Below the pieces are notes generated by a model. It saw only the letters and a program-made list of their open reading frames with translations. It was not told the DNA's origin and ran no database searches. DNA of 64,000 nt from Microbacterium azadirachtae (GTDB taxonomy: Bacteria > Actinomycetota > Actinomycetes > Actinomycetales > Microbacteriaceae). A program made the position numbers and the translations under genes. Where the stretch lies: assembly GCF_000956505.1 (NCBI RefSeq), contig NZ_JYIX01000030.1, positions 62,001-126,000 on the forward strand. Direction: 5' to 3'. Numbering within the stretch: the first letter of the stretch is position 1; each line of letters starts with the position of its first letter. Below, in pieces: positions 18,114-26,628 of the stretch.

Positions 18114-18935
18114 TCATTCTCCGCGCAGGTGGGCGGCGGTGAGCTCGGCCATCTCCTCGTCGCTGAGCTCGTCCATGCTGCGCGATTCACGACGGTCGGA
18201 GCGGATCCATCGCATCATCAGGATCACCAGGATCGGCACGTCGACGATCTCGGCGATGAACCACAGGAAGTCCCCGGAGAGCTGCTGATCGCGCAGCGGA
18301 TTGGGGAACCAGAGCGGCAGCGCTCCGGGCCAGGGGCCGGCGTGGTCGAAGACGACGGTGCCCAGGCGCAGCAGCACACCGGGGATCGCGTCGAGGACGA
18401 GCTCCACGAATGCGAACATGAACTCGGCCACGATGAACAGGCTCGTGCGCGCGACCGTGTGCGCGGCCATCGGCAGGATCATCAGCAGTCCCAGCAACGG
18501 CACGATCGCCGACGTCGCCCCCTCGGCGATCGGGTTGACGCGCAGCACCGCCGAGAGCGGCGTGAAGAACACCGAGAACACCAGGCAGGTGAACACCGGC
18601 GCCATGATCGCGTTGCCGAAGAACTTCGCCAGCCAGGAGCGCAGGAAGCCGTTGACCCGAGCGCGGGGCCGCGAAGAGAGCACGGCGCGGGCCAGGGACA
18701 CCGGGCGTCCCAGGGTGATCAGCACCGGCACCACGAACATGAGCAGGGCGATCCGCGTCGAGAAGGCCCAGCGCAGCGCCGTGCTCCAGGTGCCCAGGAA
18801 CCCGAACGACACCACGGCGTAGGAGCCGAGGCCCAGCAGCAGGAACATCAGCGTCAGCGACAGTGGCCAGCGGTGGCCCCTCCGGCGCAGCACCGCCACC
18901 CCGCCGAGGTAGAGGCCGGCTGCGACGATCAGCAC
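18114..18935 (-). CDS. CtaG-like cytochrome c oxidase assembly protein, start uncertain
   Basis: At least 273 residues with seven or so membrane helices, including RRRGHRWPLS after the first helix, FFTPLSAVLR, and a cytoplasmic acidic tail. This matches the caa3/CtaG family of copper-linked oxidase assembly factors. The only usable start is the GTG at 18935, yet the same frame continues upstream for 35 codons to a stop at 19041 with text (FLSTWSLDPTALA) that looks like the true N-terminus of the family. No ATG, GTG or TTG lies in that stretch. A rare start codon or a small indel is possible. Confidence 0.75.
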   Translation of the reverse strand: MLIVAAGLYLGGVAVLRRRGHRWPLSLTLMFLLLGLGSYAVVSFGFLGTWSTALRWAFSTRIALLMFVVPVLITLGRPVSLARAVLSSRPRARVNGFLRSWLAKFFGNAIMAPVFTCLVFSVFFTPLSAVLRVNPIAEGATSAIVPLLGLLMILPMAAHTVARTSLFIVAEFMFAFVELVLDAIPGVLLRLGTVVFDHAGPWPGALPLWFPNPLRDQQLSGDFLWFIAEIVDVPILVILMMRWIRSDRRESRSMDELSDEEMAELTAAHLRGE

Positions 18936-19154
18936 CGCGAGCGCGGTGGGATCCAGGCTCCAGGTGCTGAGGAAGACGGGGATGGGAGGCGTGGCGGGTT
19001 CCGATCTGCAGTGCGGCCGCCGTGAGGCTACGCCCGGCTGCTATGCGGACGGTGAAGGCGCTGCTCGACCGCTCTCGGCCGGGAGCGCTTAACGCCCGAT
19101 GAACTCTCGCGGTCGAGTGCACGACACCGGCTGTTCACGCCCTCGGGACGCGGA

Positions 19155-20351
19155 ATGCTGACGACCATGAGCGCCGAAGTGATGATCCTCATCCTGGTGG
19201 TCGTGACCGCACTGGGTTTCGACTTCACCAACGGATTCCATGACACGGGGAACGCGATGGCCACCTCGATCGCGACGGGGGCGCTGAAGCCGAAGGTCGC
19301 GGTGGCGCTCTCCGCGGTCCTGAACCTCGTCGGAGCCTTCCTCTCGGTGGAGGTCGCCGCGACCATCACGAAGGACGTGCTCACGATCCAGGGTCCGAGC
19401 GGAGACCTCGTTCCCGGTCTGAGCCCCGAATCGGCGATGATCATCATCTTCGCCGGACTCGTCGGCGGCATCCTGTGGAATCTGCTCACCTGGCTGCTGG
19501 GCCTGCCGTCCAGCTCCTCGCACGCCCTCTTCGGCGGACTCATCGGCGCCGGCATCGCCGGAGCGGCGACCGTCAACTGGGCCGGCATCGTCGGGAAGAT
19601 CATCGTTCCCGCCGTGCTGTCCCCGCTCATCGCGGGCGTCGTCGCGGCGGTCGGCACCTGGCTCGTCTACCGTCTCACCCGGTCCGTGCACGCGAAGCAC
19701 CGCGAGGCCGGCTTCCGCTGGGGCCAGATCGGCACCGCGTCGCTCGTCTCGCTCGCGCACGGCACCGGCGACGCGCAGAAGACCATGGGCGTGATCGCGC
19801 TCGCGCTCATCGCGCACGGCACGCTCACCGGCGATCAGATCCTGAACGAGGGTCTGCCGATCTGGATCATCGTGACCTGTGGCGCGGCCATCGCGCTCGG
19901 CACGTACCTCGGCGGCTGGCGGATCATCCGCACCCTCGGCAAGGGCCTGGTCGAGATCGAGTCGCCGCAGGGCCTCGCCGCCGAGGCCTCCTCCGCCGCG
20001 ATCATCCTCACGTCCAGCTCGATGGGCATGGCGCTGTCGACGACGCACGTCGCCACCGGGTCGATCCTCGGATCCGGCGTGGGACGCCCCGGTGCGCAGG
20101 TGCGCTGGGGCATCGCGGGCCGCATGGTCACCGCCTGGCTCATCACGATGCCCGCGGCGGGCGTCGTCGGCGCGCTCTGCTTCTTCCTCGCCCACGGCAT
20201 CGGCGGGCTCGCCGGCGCGATCACCGTGTTCGTGCTGCTGCTCGCAGCCGCGGCACTCCTCTACCTGCGCAGCCGCCGGCAGAAGGTCGACCACAACAAC
20301 GTCAACGCCGAATGGGACGACTCGACCGTGCCCCAGGGCGCAGCGGCCTGA
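19155..20351 (+). CDS. PiT-family inorganic phosphate transporter
   Basis: A 398-residue membrane protein with about ten helices that imports phosphate with a cation. Both PiT signatures are visible: GFDFTNGFHDTGNAMA near the N-terminus and GTGDAQKTMGVIALAL in the second half, as expected of the internal duplication. The cytoplasmic C-terminus is short. The start may be the ATG at 19155 or the one at 19167; neither has a strong ribosome-binding sequence. It heads a three-gene run with the small membrane protein and the DUF3349 protein. Confidence 0.92.
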   Translation: MLTTMSAEVMILILVVVTALGFDFTNGFHDTGNAMATSIATGALKPKVAVALSAVLNLVGAFLSVEVAATITKDVLTIQGPSGDLVPGLSPESAMIIIFAGLVGGILWNLLTWLLGLPSSSSHALFGGLIGAGIAGAATVNWAGIVGKIIVPAVLSPLIAGVVAAVGTWLVYRLTRSVHAKHREAGFRWGQIGTASLVSLAHGTGDAQKTMGVIALALIAHGTLTGDQILNEGLPIWIIVTCGAAIALGTYLGGWRIIRTLGKGLVEIESPQGLAAEASSAAIILTSSSMGMALSTTHVATGSILGSGVGRPGAQVRWGIAGRMVTAWLITMPAAGVVGALCFFLAHGIGGLAGAITVFVLLLAAAALLYLRSRRQKVDHNNVNAEWDDSTVPQGAAA

Positions 20352-20368
20352 ACCGAAGGACGGATGAG

Positions 20369-20659
20369 ATGAACTTCGACATCGCGCAGATGGCCCTCTC
20401 CGCGGGCCGCGTGCTGCTGGTCGGCCTGCTGTTCGGCGCAGGATTGCCCGCCCTGTTCGCGGTCGGCATGCGGCTGCAATCTGCCGGCACCGGGGAGATC
20501 GACGGCGAGGCACCTGGGACGCGCCGTCCGCTGCTGACCGCGGCGGGCTGGATCCTGTTCGCCCTGGTGATCGCCACGGTGCTCACCGGCGTGCTCTTCA
20601 TCACCCGCCTGAGCATCTACCACTACTTCGGGATCTCGTTGTTCGGGGTGGGCAAGTGA
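20369..20659 (+). CDS. Small membrane protein in the phosphate-transporter operon
   Basis: A 96-residue protein with two membrane helices (about 13-34 and 58-79) joined by a polar loop with GTGEIDGEAPGTRR. The ATG follows the transporter stop by 17 bases, and its stop overlaps the DUF3349 start (GTGA). I do not recognise the family. Tight packing suggests it acts with the phosphate transporter, perhaps as an auxiliary subunit; this is inference. Confidence 0.8.
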   Translation: MNFDIAQMALSAGRVLLVGLLFGAGLPALFAVGMRLQSAGTGEIDGEAPGTRRPLLTAAGWILFALVIATVLTGVLFITRLSIYHYFGISLFGVGK

Positions 20660-21294
20660 ACGGCAACGTCCTCAGCCGCGTGCTCGACTGGCTGCGCGCC
20701 GGCTACCCGGAGGGGGTGCCGCCCAAGGACTACTCCCCGCTGCTGGCGCTCCTGCAGCGGACGCTCACCGCCGAGGAGCTCGCGGAAGTGGTCGCGGCCC
20801 TGGCCCGACAGGAGACGGATCCGGTACGGGTGTCGCAGATCCGTGCGGCGATCGCCGACGTGACCTCGGCGAACCCCGGTGGCGACGAGGTGCGCCGCGT
20901 GGCCGTCCTGCTCGCCGACCGCGGAGTACCGCTGAGCACCAAGGCGCAGCGGATCGTCGGCGACCGGACGATCCTCCCCGGCGCGGACGCCCGTACTGAA
21001 CCATCGGACCCCAACCCCATCGCCCAGGCCCTGCGCTGGCTGGGCGCGGGTTATCCGGACGGGATCCCCGCCCAGGACCGCGTGCCGATCCTCGCCCTGC
21101 TGCGTCGTCGCCTCACCGACGGCGAAGTGCAGGAGGTCTGCGAGGCCGTGGCGGCGCAGAGCGGAGCGGATCCGGAGATCTCGCTCGTCGACGCGCAGGT
21201 GCTCATGATGAAGGTGCTCGGCGAGCTCCCCGGCGACGACGACGTGGATCGCGTCCGCTCCCGCCTCGAGCAATCCGGCATCACGCTGAACTGA
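20656..21294 (+). CDS. Two-copy DUF3349 protein
   Basis: A 212-residue soluble protein made of two repeats of a helical unit: DWLRAGYPEGVPPKDYSPLL near residue 11 and RWLGAGYPDGIPAQDRVPIL near residue 128. Each is followed by a run ending in a three-helix segment. This is the DUF3349 fold, usually present once in mycobacterial proteins; here it is doubled. The GTG start overlaps the preceding gene. The biochemical role is unknown. Its third place in the phosphate-transporter run hints at a link to phosphate uptake. Confidence 0.85.
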   Translation: MNGNVLSRVLDWLRAGYPEGVPPKDYSPLLALLQRTLTAEELAEVVAALARQETDPVRVSQIRAAIADVTSANPGGDEVRRVAVLLADRGVPLSTKAQRIVGDRTILPGADARTEPSDPNPIAQALRWLGAGYPDGIPAQDRVPILALLRRRLTDGEVQEVCEAVAAQSGADPEISLVDAQVLMMKVLGELPGDDDVDRVRSRLEQSGITLN

Positions 21295-21330
21295 TCCCGC
21301 GTCTCTGACTCGCTTCTCTGACATCCCCTG

Positions 21331-21409
21331 TGACCGCGAGACTCCAACTGGGCGACGAGACTGCACCGCAGAGCCGCAGTCTCGTCGCGGAGTTGGAGTC
21401 TCGCGGTCA
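21331..21409. repeat. Long hairpin repeat, copy 1
   Basis: A 79-base element with 34-base arms (21331-21364 and 21376-21409) that pair except for two adjacent mismatches, around an 11-base loop. A second copy with identical 31-base arms lies at 62445-62517. It starts 37 bases after the DUF3349 stop and has no T-run, so a simple terminator is less likely than a dispersed palindromic repeat. Confidence 0.85.
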
Positions 21410-21559
21410 GACGAATCGTCTGGGCGGGAGGGGCGACGGATCGGATACGGCGGACGAATGCGCGGGGGATCCGGGGCCGGCCGGCGGTTCATCTCGATCT
21501 CGGAATATGTCCCTCCGCGGGCCTGGCGCGGCCGGCCCGAGCGGACGTAGCGTGGAGGG

Positions 21560-22681
21560 GTGAGCACGCCATTCCCCGCCTCCGTGTACGCCGCCCGCCT
21601 CGACCGCGCCCGCGCCCTGACCGCTGATGCGGGTCTCGATGCGATCGTCGTGGGACCCGGTCCCGACCTGACCTACCTCGCGGGCGTCGAAGGGAACACG
21701 ATCGAGCGGCTGACCGCTCTCGTGATCCCGGCGGCCGGGGATCCGACCGTCGTCGTGCCGCGCATGGAGCTCGCGAAGGTGCGCGACACGGCCGTCGGCG
21801 CGCTCGGACTCGCCGTGGCGGACTGGGTGGACGGGCAGGATCCGTACGCCCTCGTCACCGCCGCGATGCCCGAGGCCCCCGCGCGTCTCGGCGTCTCCGA
21901 CGCCCTGCCCGCCCTGCACGTGATCCCCCTCGCCGACCGACTCGGCCTGCGGCCGGAGCTCGCCACGCCCGTGCTGCGCGAGGGGCGGATGATCAAGGAC
22001 GCCGCAGAGATCGCCGAGCTCCGTCGCGCCGGCGAAGCCATCGACGCGGTGCACCGCCGCGTCCCCGGCCTGCTGCGCGCCGGTCGCACCGAACGCGAGG
22101 TCGGCGCCGACATCGCCGCGGCGATCGTGGAGGAGGGGCACCGCACGGTCGAGTTCGTGATCGTCGCCTCCGGGCCCCACGGCGCGGATCCGCACCACGA
22201 GGTCTCCGACCGGGTGATCCACGACGGCGACATCGTGGTCGTCGACATCGGCGGCGCGGTGCCGGCCGGATACAACTCCGACAGCACCCGCACCTACGCG
22301 GTCGGCGAGCCGGATCCGGAGGTCGCACGCAGGATCGCCGTGCTCGTGCGCGCCCAGCAGGCGGCCGTCGACGCCGTGCGCCCCGGCGTGACCGCGGAAC
22401 AGGTCGACGCCGCCGCCCGCGACGTGCTCGCCGCGGAGGGTCTCGCCGAGGCGTTCGTGCACCGCACCGGCCACGGCATCGGCGTCACGACGCACGAGGA
22501 GCCGTACATCGCGCCCGGCAACGACCTCCCCCTGCGGGAGGGCATGGCGTTCAGCATCGAGCCCGGCATCTACTTCCCCGGCGCGTGGGGCTCGCGCATC
22601 GAGGACATCGTGGTCGTCACCGCCGACGGCTGCGTGAACCTCAACACCACCCCGCACGCCCTGACGCCCGCGGGAGGCTGA
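21560..22681 (+). CDS. M24-family metallopeptidase (Xaa-Pro peptidase-like)
   Basis: A 373-residue pita-bread peptidase that removes residues next to proline. The five metal ligands are in place: Asp in VVVDIGG, Asp in NSDSTRTY, His in GHGIGVTTHE, Glu in SIEPGIY and Glu in SRIEDIVVV. The N-terminal creatinase-like domain occupies about the first 130 residues. A GGAGGG sequence precedes the GTG start. The gene stands alone and ends at a bidirectional hairpin shared with the oligopeptide transporter operon, so peptide import and peptide trimming are neighbours. Confidence 0.9.
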   Translation: MSTPFPASVYAARLDRARALTADAGLDAIVVGPGPDLTYLAGVEGNTIERLTALVIPAAGDPTVVVPRMELAKVRDTAVGALGLAVADWVDGQDPYALVTAAMPEAPARLGVSDALPALHVIPLADRLGLRPELATPVLREGRMIKDAAEIAELRRAGEAIDAVHRRVPGLLRAGRTEREVGADIAAAIVEEGHRTVEFVIVASGPHGADPHHEVSDRVIHDGDIVVVDIGGAVPAGYNSDSTRTYAVGEPDPEVARRIAVLVRAQQAAVDAVRPGVTAEQVDAAARDVLAAEGLAEAFVHRTGHGIGVTTHEEPYIAPGNDLPLREGMAFSIEPGIYFPGAWGSRIEDIVVVTADGCVNLNTTPHALTPAGG

Positions 22682-22745
22682 CCTCGGCGCCCTTCGTCTC
22701 GTCGCTGCACTCCTCGCGCAGGGACCGGTAGGGGGCACCATGGGT

Positions 22746-22785
22746 TTCCCGGTGCGGGCGCAGGGGGGCAGGCCCGCACCGGGAA
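22746..22785. terminator. Bidirectional hairpin terminator
   Basis: Perfect 14-base arms at 22746-22759 and 22772-22785 lie between the converging stops of the M24 peptidase and oppF. Position and symmetry suit termination in both directions. Confidence 0.8.
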
Positions 22786-22800
22786 GTCTGTGCGGCGCGC

Positions 22801-23655
22801 TCAGCGCACGCGGTCGAGCGCCTCGGGGATGTCGACGCGCCAGGACGACGGCGCCTCCGAGGCGGGGGCGGCGGGCAGCACGCCCTCGCCGTCCGGGTGG
22901 GGGATCGCGTCGAGCAGCGCCGCCGTGTACGGGTGCACGGGCTGGGCCCACACCACGGGGGTGGCGCCCGACTCGACGATCCGGCCGCGGTACATCACGG
23001 CGACGCGGTCGGCCATGAGACGCACCACGGAGAGATCGTGCGAGATGAACAGCATCGCGGCGCCCGAGGCCACGCACAGCTCGCGCATCATGCCCGCGAC
23101 CGAGGCCTGCGCGGAGGCGTCGAGCGCCGAGATCGGCTCATCGGCGACGATGAGATCCGGCTTCGCAGCGAGCGCGCGGGCGATCGCGACGCGCTGCCGC
23201 TGGCCGCCGGAGAGCTGGTACGGGTAGCGGTTCTCGAGGGTGGCCGAGAGGCCGACCGCCTTCAGCCAGTGCGACGGCGCCTCGGTGTCGACGCCGCGCG
23301 CGCGGGCGGCACGGGATCCCTCCGCGATCTGCTGCGCCACGCGGATCCGCGGGTTCAGCGAGGAGTTCGGATCCTGGAACACCATCTGGATCGCGGTGAG
23401 CTCCGCAGGCCGCGTGCGCATGCCGAGCGGCTGCACGGGGCGATCCCGGTAGAGCACCTCGCCGGCGCGCGGCTTCTCCATGCCGATCACGGCGCGCGCC
23501 GTCGACGATTTGCCGCAACCGCTCTCTCCGACGAGGGCGAGCACCTCACCGGCGGCGATGTCGAAGGAGACGCCGTCCACCGCGCGGAAGGCGGCGCGAC
23601 CGCCGTACTCGACGACGAGGGAGTCGACGTGCAGGACCGGCTTCTGATCGCTCAT
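22801..23655 (-). CDS. Oligopeptide ABC transporter ATP-binding protein OppF-like
   Basis: A 284-residue ABC ATPase. The Walker A motif is GESGCGKSS, the signature LSGGQRQRVAIARAL, and Walker B is LIVADEP. The C-terminus has the oligopeptide/dipeptide extension, with HPYTAALLDAIPHPDG. It is the last gene of the transporter operon, and its ATG overlaps the oppD stop by four bases. It pairs with OppD to drive import. The substrate is set by the binding protein and is not predictable beyond the peptide, opine or nickel class. Confidence 0.9.
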   Translation of the reverse strand: MSDQKPVLHVDSLVVEYGGRAAFRAVDGVSFDIAAGEVLALVGESGCGKSSTARAVIGMEKPRAGEVLYRDRPVQPLGMRTRPAELTAIQMVFQDPNSSLNPRIRVAQQIAEGSRAARARGVDTEAPSHWLKAVGLSATLENRYPYQLSGGQRQRVAIARALAAKPDLIVADEPISALDASAQASVAGMMRELCVASGAAMLFISHDLSVVRLMADRVAVMYRGRIVESGATPVVWAQPVHPYTAALLDAIPHPDGEGVLPAAPASEAPSSWRVDIPEALDRVR

Positions 23656-24560
23656 CGGGTCTCCTCGGGATCGTCTGCATCCGTGGTCCCGCCCGCGGAC
23701 GGAGCGGGGGACGCCTCTGCGCCGGATCCGGCATCCGCAGGCCCATCCACGAGGGAGTCCTGGGCGTCGGGCATCGCGTCCAGCAGCTCGCGCGTGTAGG
23801 GGTGCTGCGGGCTCTGGAAGACCTGCTGTCGGGATCCGGATTCGACGATCAGACCGCCCCGCATCACGGCCACCTCGTCGGCGACCGCGCTCATCACGCC
23901 GAGATCGTGCGTGACCAGCAGCACGGCCAGGTCGCGTTCGGTCGCGAGGTCGCGCAGCAGGTGCAGGATCCCGGCCTGCACCGTCACGTCGAGCGCCGTG
24001 GTGGGCTCGTCGGCGAGCAGGACCTCGGGCTCGCAGGCCAGAGCGATCGCGATCGCGATGCGCTGCCGCTGGCCGCCCGAGAACTGGTGCGGGTACTTCT
24101 GCAGTGCTTCCTCGGGATTCGGCACGCGCACCAGCGCGAGCAGTTCGGACGCCCGCTTCCTGGCCTCGGCGCGGGAGAGCTTGAGATGCGTGCGGATGCC
24201 GTCGGCGAGCTGGGCTCCGACCGTGATCTGCGGATGCAGGCTGGCGGACGGATCCTGGAAGACCATGCCGATCCGCTTGCCGCGCACCGCGCGATAGGCG
24301 CCGCCCGTCATGCCGACGAGCTCGACATCGGTCTTACCCGCGCCGCCGAGGACGATGGATCCCGACGCCGTGCCCCCCGCCGGCAGCAGGCCGAGGATCG
24401 CCATGGCCGTCATGCTCTTGCCGGATCCGGATTCACCGGCGAGGCCCTGGATGCGTCCGGGCACGAGGTCGAGCGAGATGCCCTTCACGACCTCGGTGCG
24501 GTTGTGACGGCTCTGGCCGAGTTCGACGTGCAGATCGCGGATCGCGAGCGCGGCGGTCAC
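23652..24560 (-). CDS. Oligopeptide ABC transporter ATP-binding protein OppD-like
   Basis: A 302-residue ABC ATPase with Walker A GESGSGKSM, signature FSGGQRQRIAIAIAL and Walker B LLADEPT. The C-terminal extension contains HPYTRELLDAMPDAQ and ends in a low-complexity Asp/Ala/Pro tail. The GTG at 24560 overlaps the oppC stop and matches the family start. A longer open stretch upstream runs antiparallel to oppC coding and is rejected. It forms the ATPase pair with the OppF-like protein. Confidence 0.9.
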   Translation of the reverse strand: MTAALAIRDLHVELGQSRHNRTEVVKGISLDLVPGRIQGLAGESGSGKSMTAMAILGLLPAGGTASGSIVLGGAGKTDVELVGMTGGAYRAVRGKRIGMVFQDPSASLHPQITVGAQLADGIRTHLKLSRAEARKRASELLALVRVPNPEEALQKYPHQFSGGQRQRIAIAIALACEPEVLLADEPTTALDVTVQAGILHLLRDLATERDLAVLLVTHDLGVMSAVADEVAVMRGGLIVESGSRQQVFQSPQHPYTRELLDAMPDAQDSLVDGPADAGSGAEASPAPSAGGTTDADDPEETR

Positions 24561-25483
24561 TGTGCCACCTCCCCGGTCGATGCGGCGGCGGAGACCGCCG
24601 TGGGCGATTCTGCCTCGCGCTCGCGGGCGGCGAGCGGGTCGAGGGCGTCGCGCAGCGAGTCGCCGATGAAGTTGAAGGCCATCACGATGCTGAGGATCGC
24701 GATACCCGGGAACAGACCCAGCCACCAGGCCGAGGGGTTCTGCATGGCCGCGGCGATCATCGTGCCCCATTCGGGCGTCGGCGGCTGCGCGCCGAGGCCG
24801 AGGAACGACAGACCGGAGAGCAGCAGGATCGCGGTGCCGATGTCGAGCGAGGCGAGCACCAGCACCGGGCCGGCGATGTTCGGCAGCACGTCCCGCAGGA
24901 GCGAGCGCAGCGGGGACGAGCCCAGCAGCCGGCCGGCGATCACGTAGTTCTGCGTGCGCAGGCCGAGCACGAGCGACCGGGTGATGCGGGCATAGGGGGG
25001 CCAGGCCACGATGATGCCGGCGATCACGGCGTTCATGATCGACGGGCCGAGGGACGCGGCGATGACCATCGCGAGGATCACGGTCGGGAACGCCATCACC
25101 ATGTCGGTGATGCGCATGAGCACCTCGTCGAACCAGCCGCCGAGATAGCCCGCGACGGCCCCGACGACGGTGCCCACGATCATCGCGCAGACGACGAGCA
25201 TGAGGGCGAGCGGGATCGTGGTCTGGGCTCCGAGGAGCAGTCGCGAGAACATGTCGCGGCCGTTGACGTCGGTGCCCATGATGGTTTCGCCACTGGGCGG
25301 CGCGAGCCGGGGGAAGTCCTGCGCGAGCGGGTCGTGCGGAGCGATCCACGGCGCGAGGATCGCGATCACGATCCACATCAGCGCGATCACGGTGCCGACG
25401 ATGGCGAGCGGGGTGCGCCAGGCGCGCGGCAGCCAGGGGCGACGACGCTTCGGGGCGACCTTCTCGGGGATGACGAGGTTCAC
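24557..25483 (-). CDS. Oligopeptide ABC transporter permease OppC-like
   Basis: A 308-residue permease with six membrane helices and an N-terminal cytoplasmic stretch rich in Lys/Arg (VAPKRRRPWL). Family marks are the GTDVNGRDMFSRLL region after the first helix and the EAA-type loop with ARITRSLVLGLR. The GTG at 25483 overlaps the oppB stop (GTGA). It forms the membrane channel with the OppB-like permease. Confidence 0.9.
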   Translation of the reverse strand: MNLVIPEKVAPKRRRPWLPRAWRTPLAIVGTVIALMWIVIAILAPWIAPHDPLAQDFPRLAPPSGETIMGTDVNGRDMFSRLLLGAQTTIPLALMLVVCAMIVGTVVGAVAGYLGGWFDEVLMRITDMVMAFPTVILAMVIAASLGPSIMNAVIAGIIVAWPPYARITRSLVLGLRTQNYVIAGRLLGSSPLRSLLRDVLPNIAGPVLVLASLDIGTAILLLSGLSFLGLGAQPPTPEWGTMIAAAMQNPSAWWLGLFPGIAILSIVMAFNFIGDSLRDALDPLAAREREAESPTAVSAAASTGEVAQ

Positions 25484-26547
25484 GACAGCCTCACTCGCGG
25501 ATCCAGGACGCCGTAGAGCACGTCGACGACGAGATTGATGACGAGGTAGAACACGCCGACCACGAGACCGACGCCGGTCACGGCGAGCAGGTCGAGGTTC
25601 TTCGACGCGTTGTAGGCGTACGTGCCCAGGCCCGGCCACGCGAACACGGCCTCGACGAGCACGGTGCCGGACAGCAGGCTGCCGAACGCGATGCCGACGA
25701 GGGTGAGGATCGGCAGCGCCGCTCCGCGCAGCACGTACCCGACGACGACGCGGCCGCCGCTCAGGCCCTTCGCTCGCGCGGCCCTCGCGTAGTCCATGTC
25801 GAGCACCTCGAGCACCGAGGTGCGCACGAACCGGGTGAGGGTGGCGATCGTGAACAGGCTCAGCACCAGAACCGGCAGAGCCAGATGGCCGATCGCGTCG
25901 AGGAACCCGACCGAGTCGCCGTTCAGGAGGTAGTCGATCGTGTAGAAGCCGGTGATGCGCGGCGGCGGGGTGATCGTGGGGGAGATCCGGCCGGATCCGC
26001 TGACCCAGTGCAGCTGCATGAAGAACAGCTGGTAGGTGAGGATCGCCATCCAGAACGTGGGGATGCTGAGGCCGATCAGGGTGACCACGCGCACGACCTG
26101 GTCGGTGACCTTGCCCCGACGGTAGGCGGCGAGGGTGCCGAGCACGATCGCGACGGCGAGGCTGATGATGATCGCGTAGAAGGCGATCTCGGCGGTCGCC
26201 GGCACGGCCTTGGCGAGGTCGGCGGAGACCGGCTGTCCCGACTTCAGCGAGGTGCCGAGGTCACCGCGCAGCAGGTTGCCGACATAGATGAAGAACCGGA
26301 TCCACACCGGCTGATCGAGTCCGTACTTCTCCCGGAACGCTTCGACCGTGGCGGGGTTGGACGCTGCACCCTCGCCGAGGGCGGCGCGCACCGGGTCGCC
26401 GGGCACGATCACGGTGAGGGAGAAGGTGACCAGCACGATCCCGAACAGCAGGATCACGCTCGTCACGGCCCGCCGGGCGAGGAAGCGCAGCAGGGTGTGC
26501 TGCGCCGTCCGCGTCGTGCGGGTGGCGATGGCTTTCGTCTCGGACAC
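25480..26547 (-). CDS. Oligopeptide ABC transporter permease OppB-like
   Basis: A 355-residue permease with six membrane helices. The family pattern of first helix, long periplasmic-type loop with EKYGLDQPVWIRF, then GDLGTSL is visible, as is the EAA-type loop near YARAARAKGLSG. It follows oppA after a strong intergenic hairpin and overlaps oppC. The N-terminal cytoplasmic stretch (about 30 residues) is slightly longer than in classic OppB. Confidence 0.9.
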   Translation of the reverse strand: MSETKAIATRTTRTAQHTLLRFLARRAVTSVILLFGIVLVTFSLTVIVPGDPVRAALGEGAASNPATVEAFREKYGLDQPVWIRFFIYVGNLLRGDLGTSLKSGQPVSADLAKAVPATAEIAFYAIIISLAVAIVLGTLAAYRRGKVTDQVVRVVTLIGLSIPTFWMAILTYQLFFMQLHWVSGSGRISPTITPPPRITGFYTIDYLLNGDSVGFLDAIGHLALPVLVLSLFTIATLTRFVRTSVLEVLDMDYARAARAKGLSGGRVVVGYVLRGAALPILTLVGIAFGSLLSGTVLVEAVFAWPGLGTYAYNASKNLDLLAVTGVGLVVGVFYLVINLVVDVLYGVLDPRVRLS

Positions 26548-26587
26548 AGGGGGCTTCCGGGTCTACGTGGCGGAGAGGGCGTGGTGC

Positions 26588-26623
26588 TGCGGGGACCGGA
26601 ACCGCGTGGTTCCGGTCCCCGCA
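26588..26623 (-). terminator. Intra-operon hairpin between oppA and oppB
   Basis: A perfect 16-base inverted repeat (26588-26603 with 26608-26623) with a 4-base loop, just after the oppA stop. Hairpins here usually protect the binding-protein mRNA or attenuate transcription, so that the binding protein is made in excess over the permeases. Confidence 0.8.
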
Positions 26624-26628
26624 GGGAC

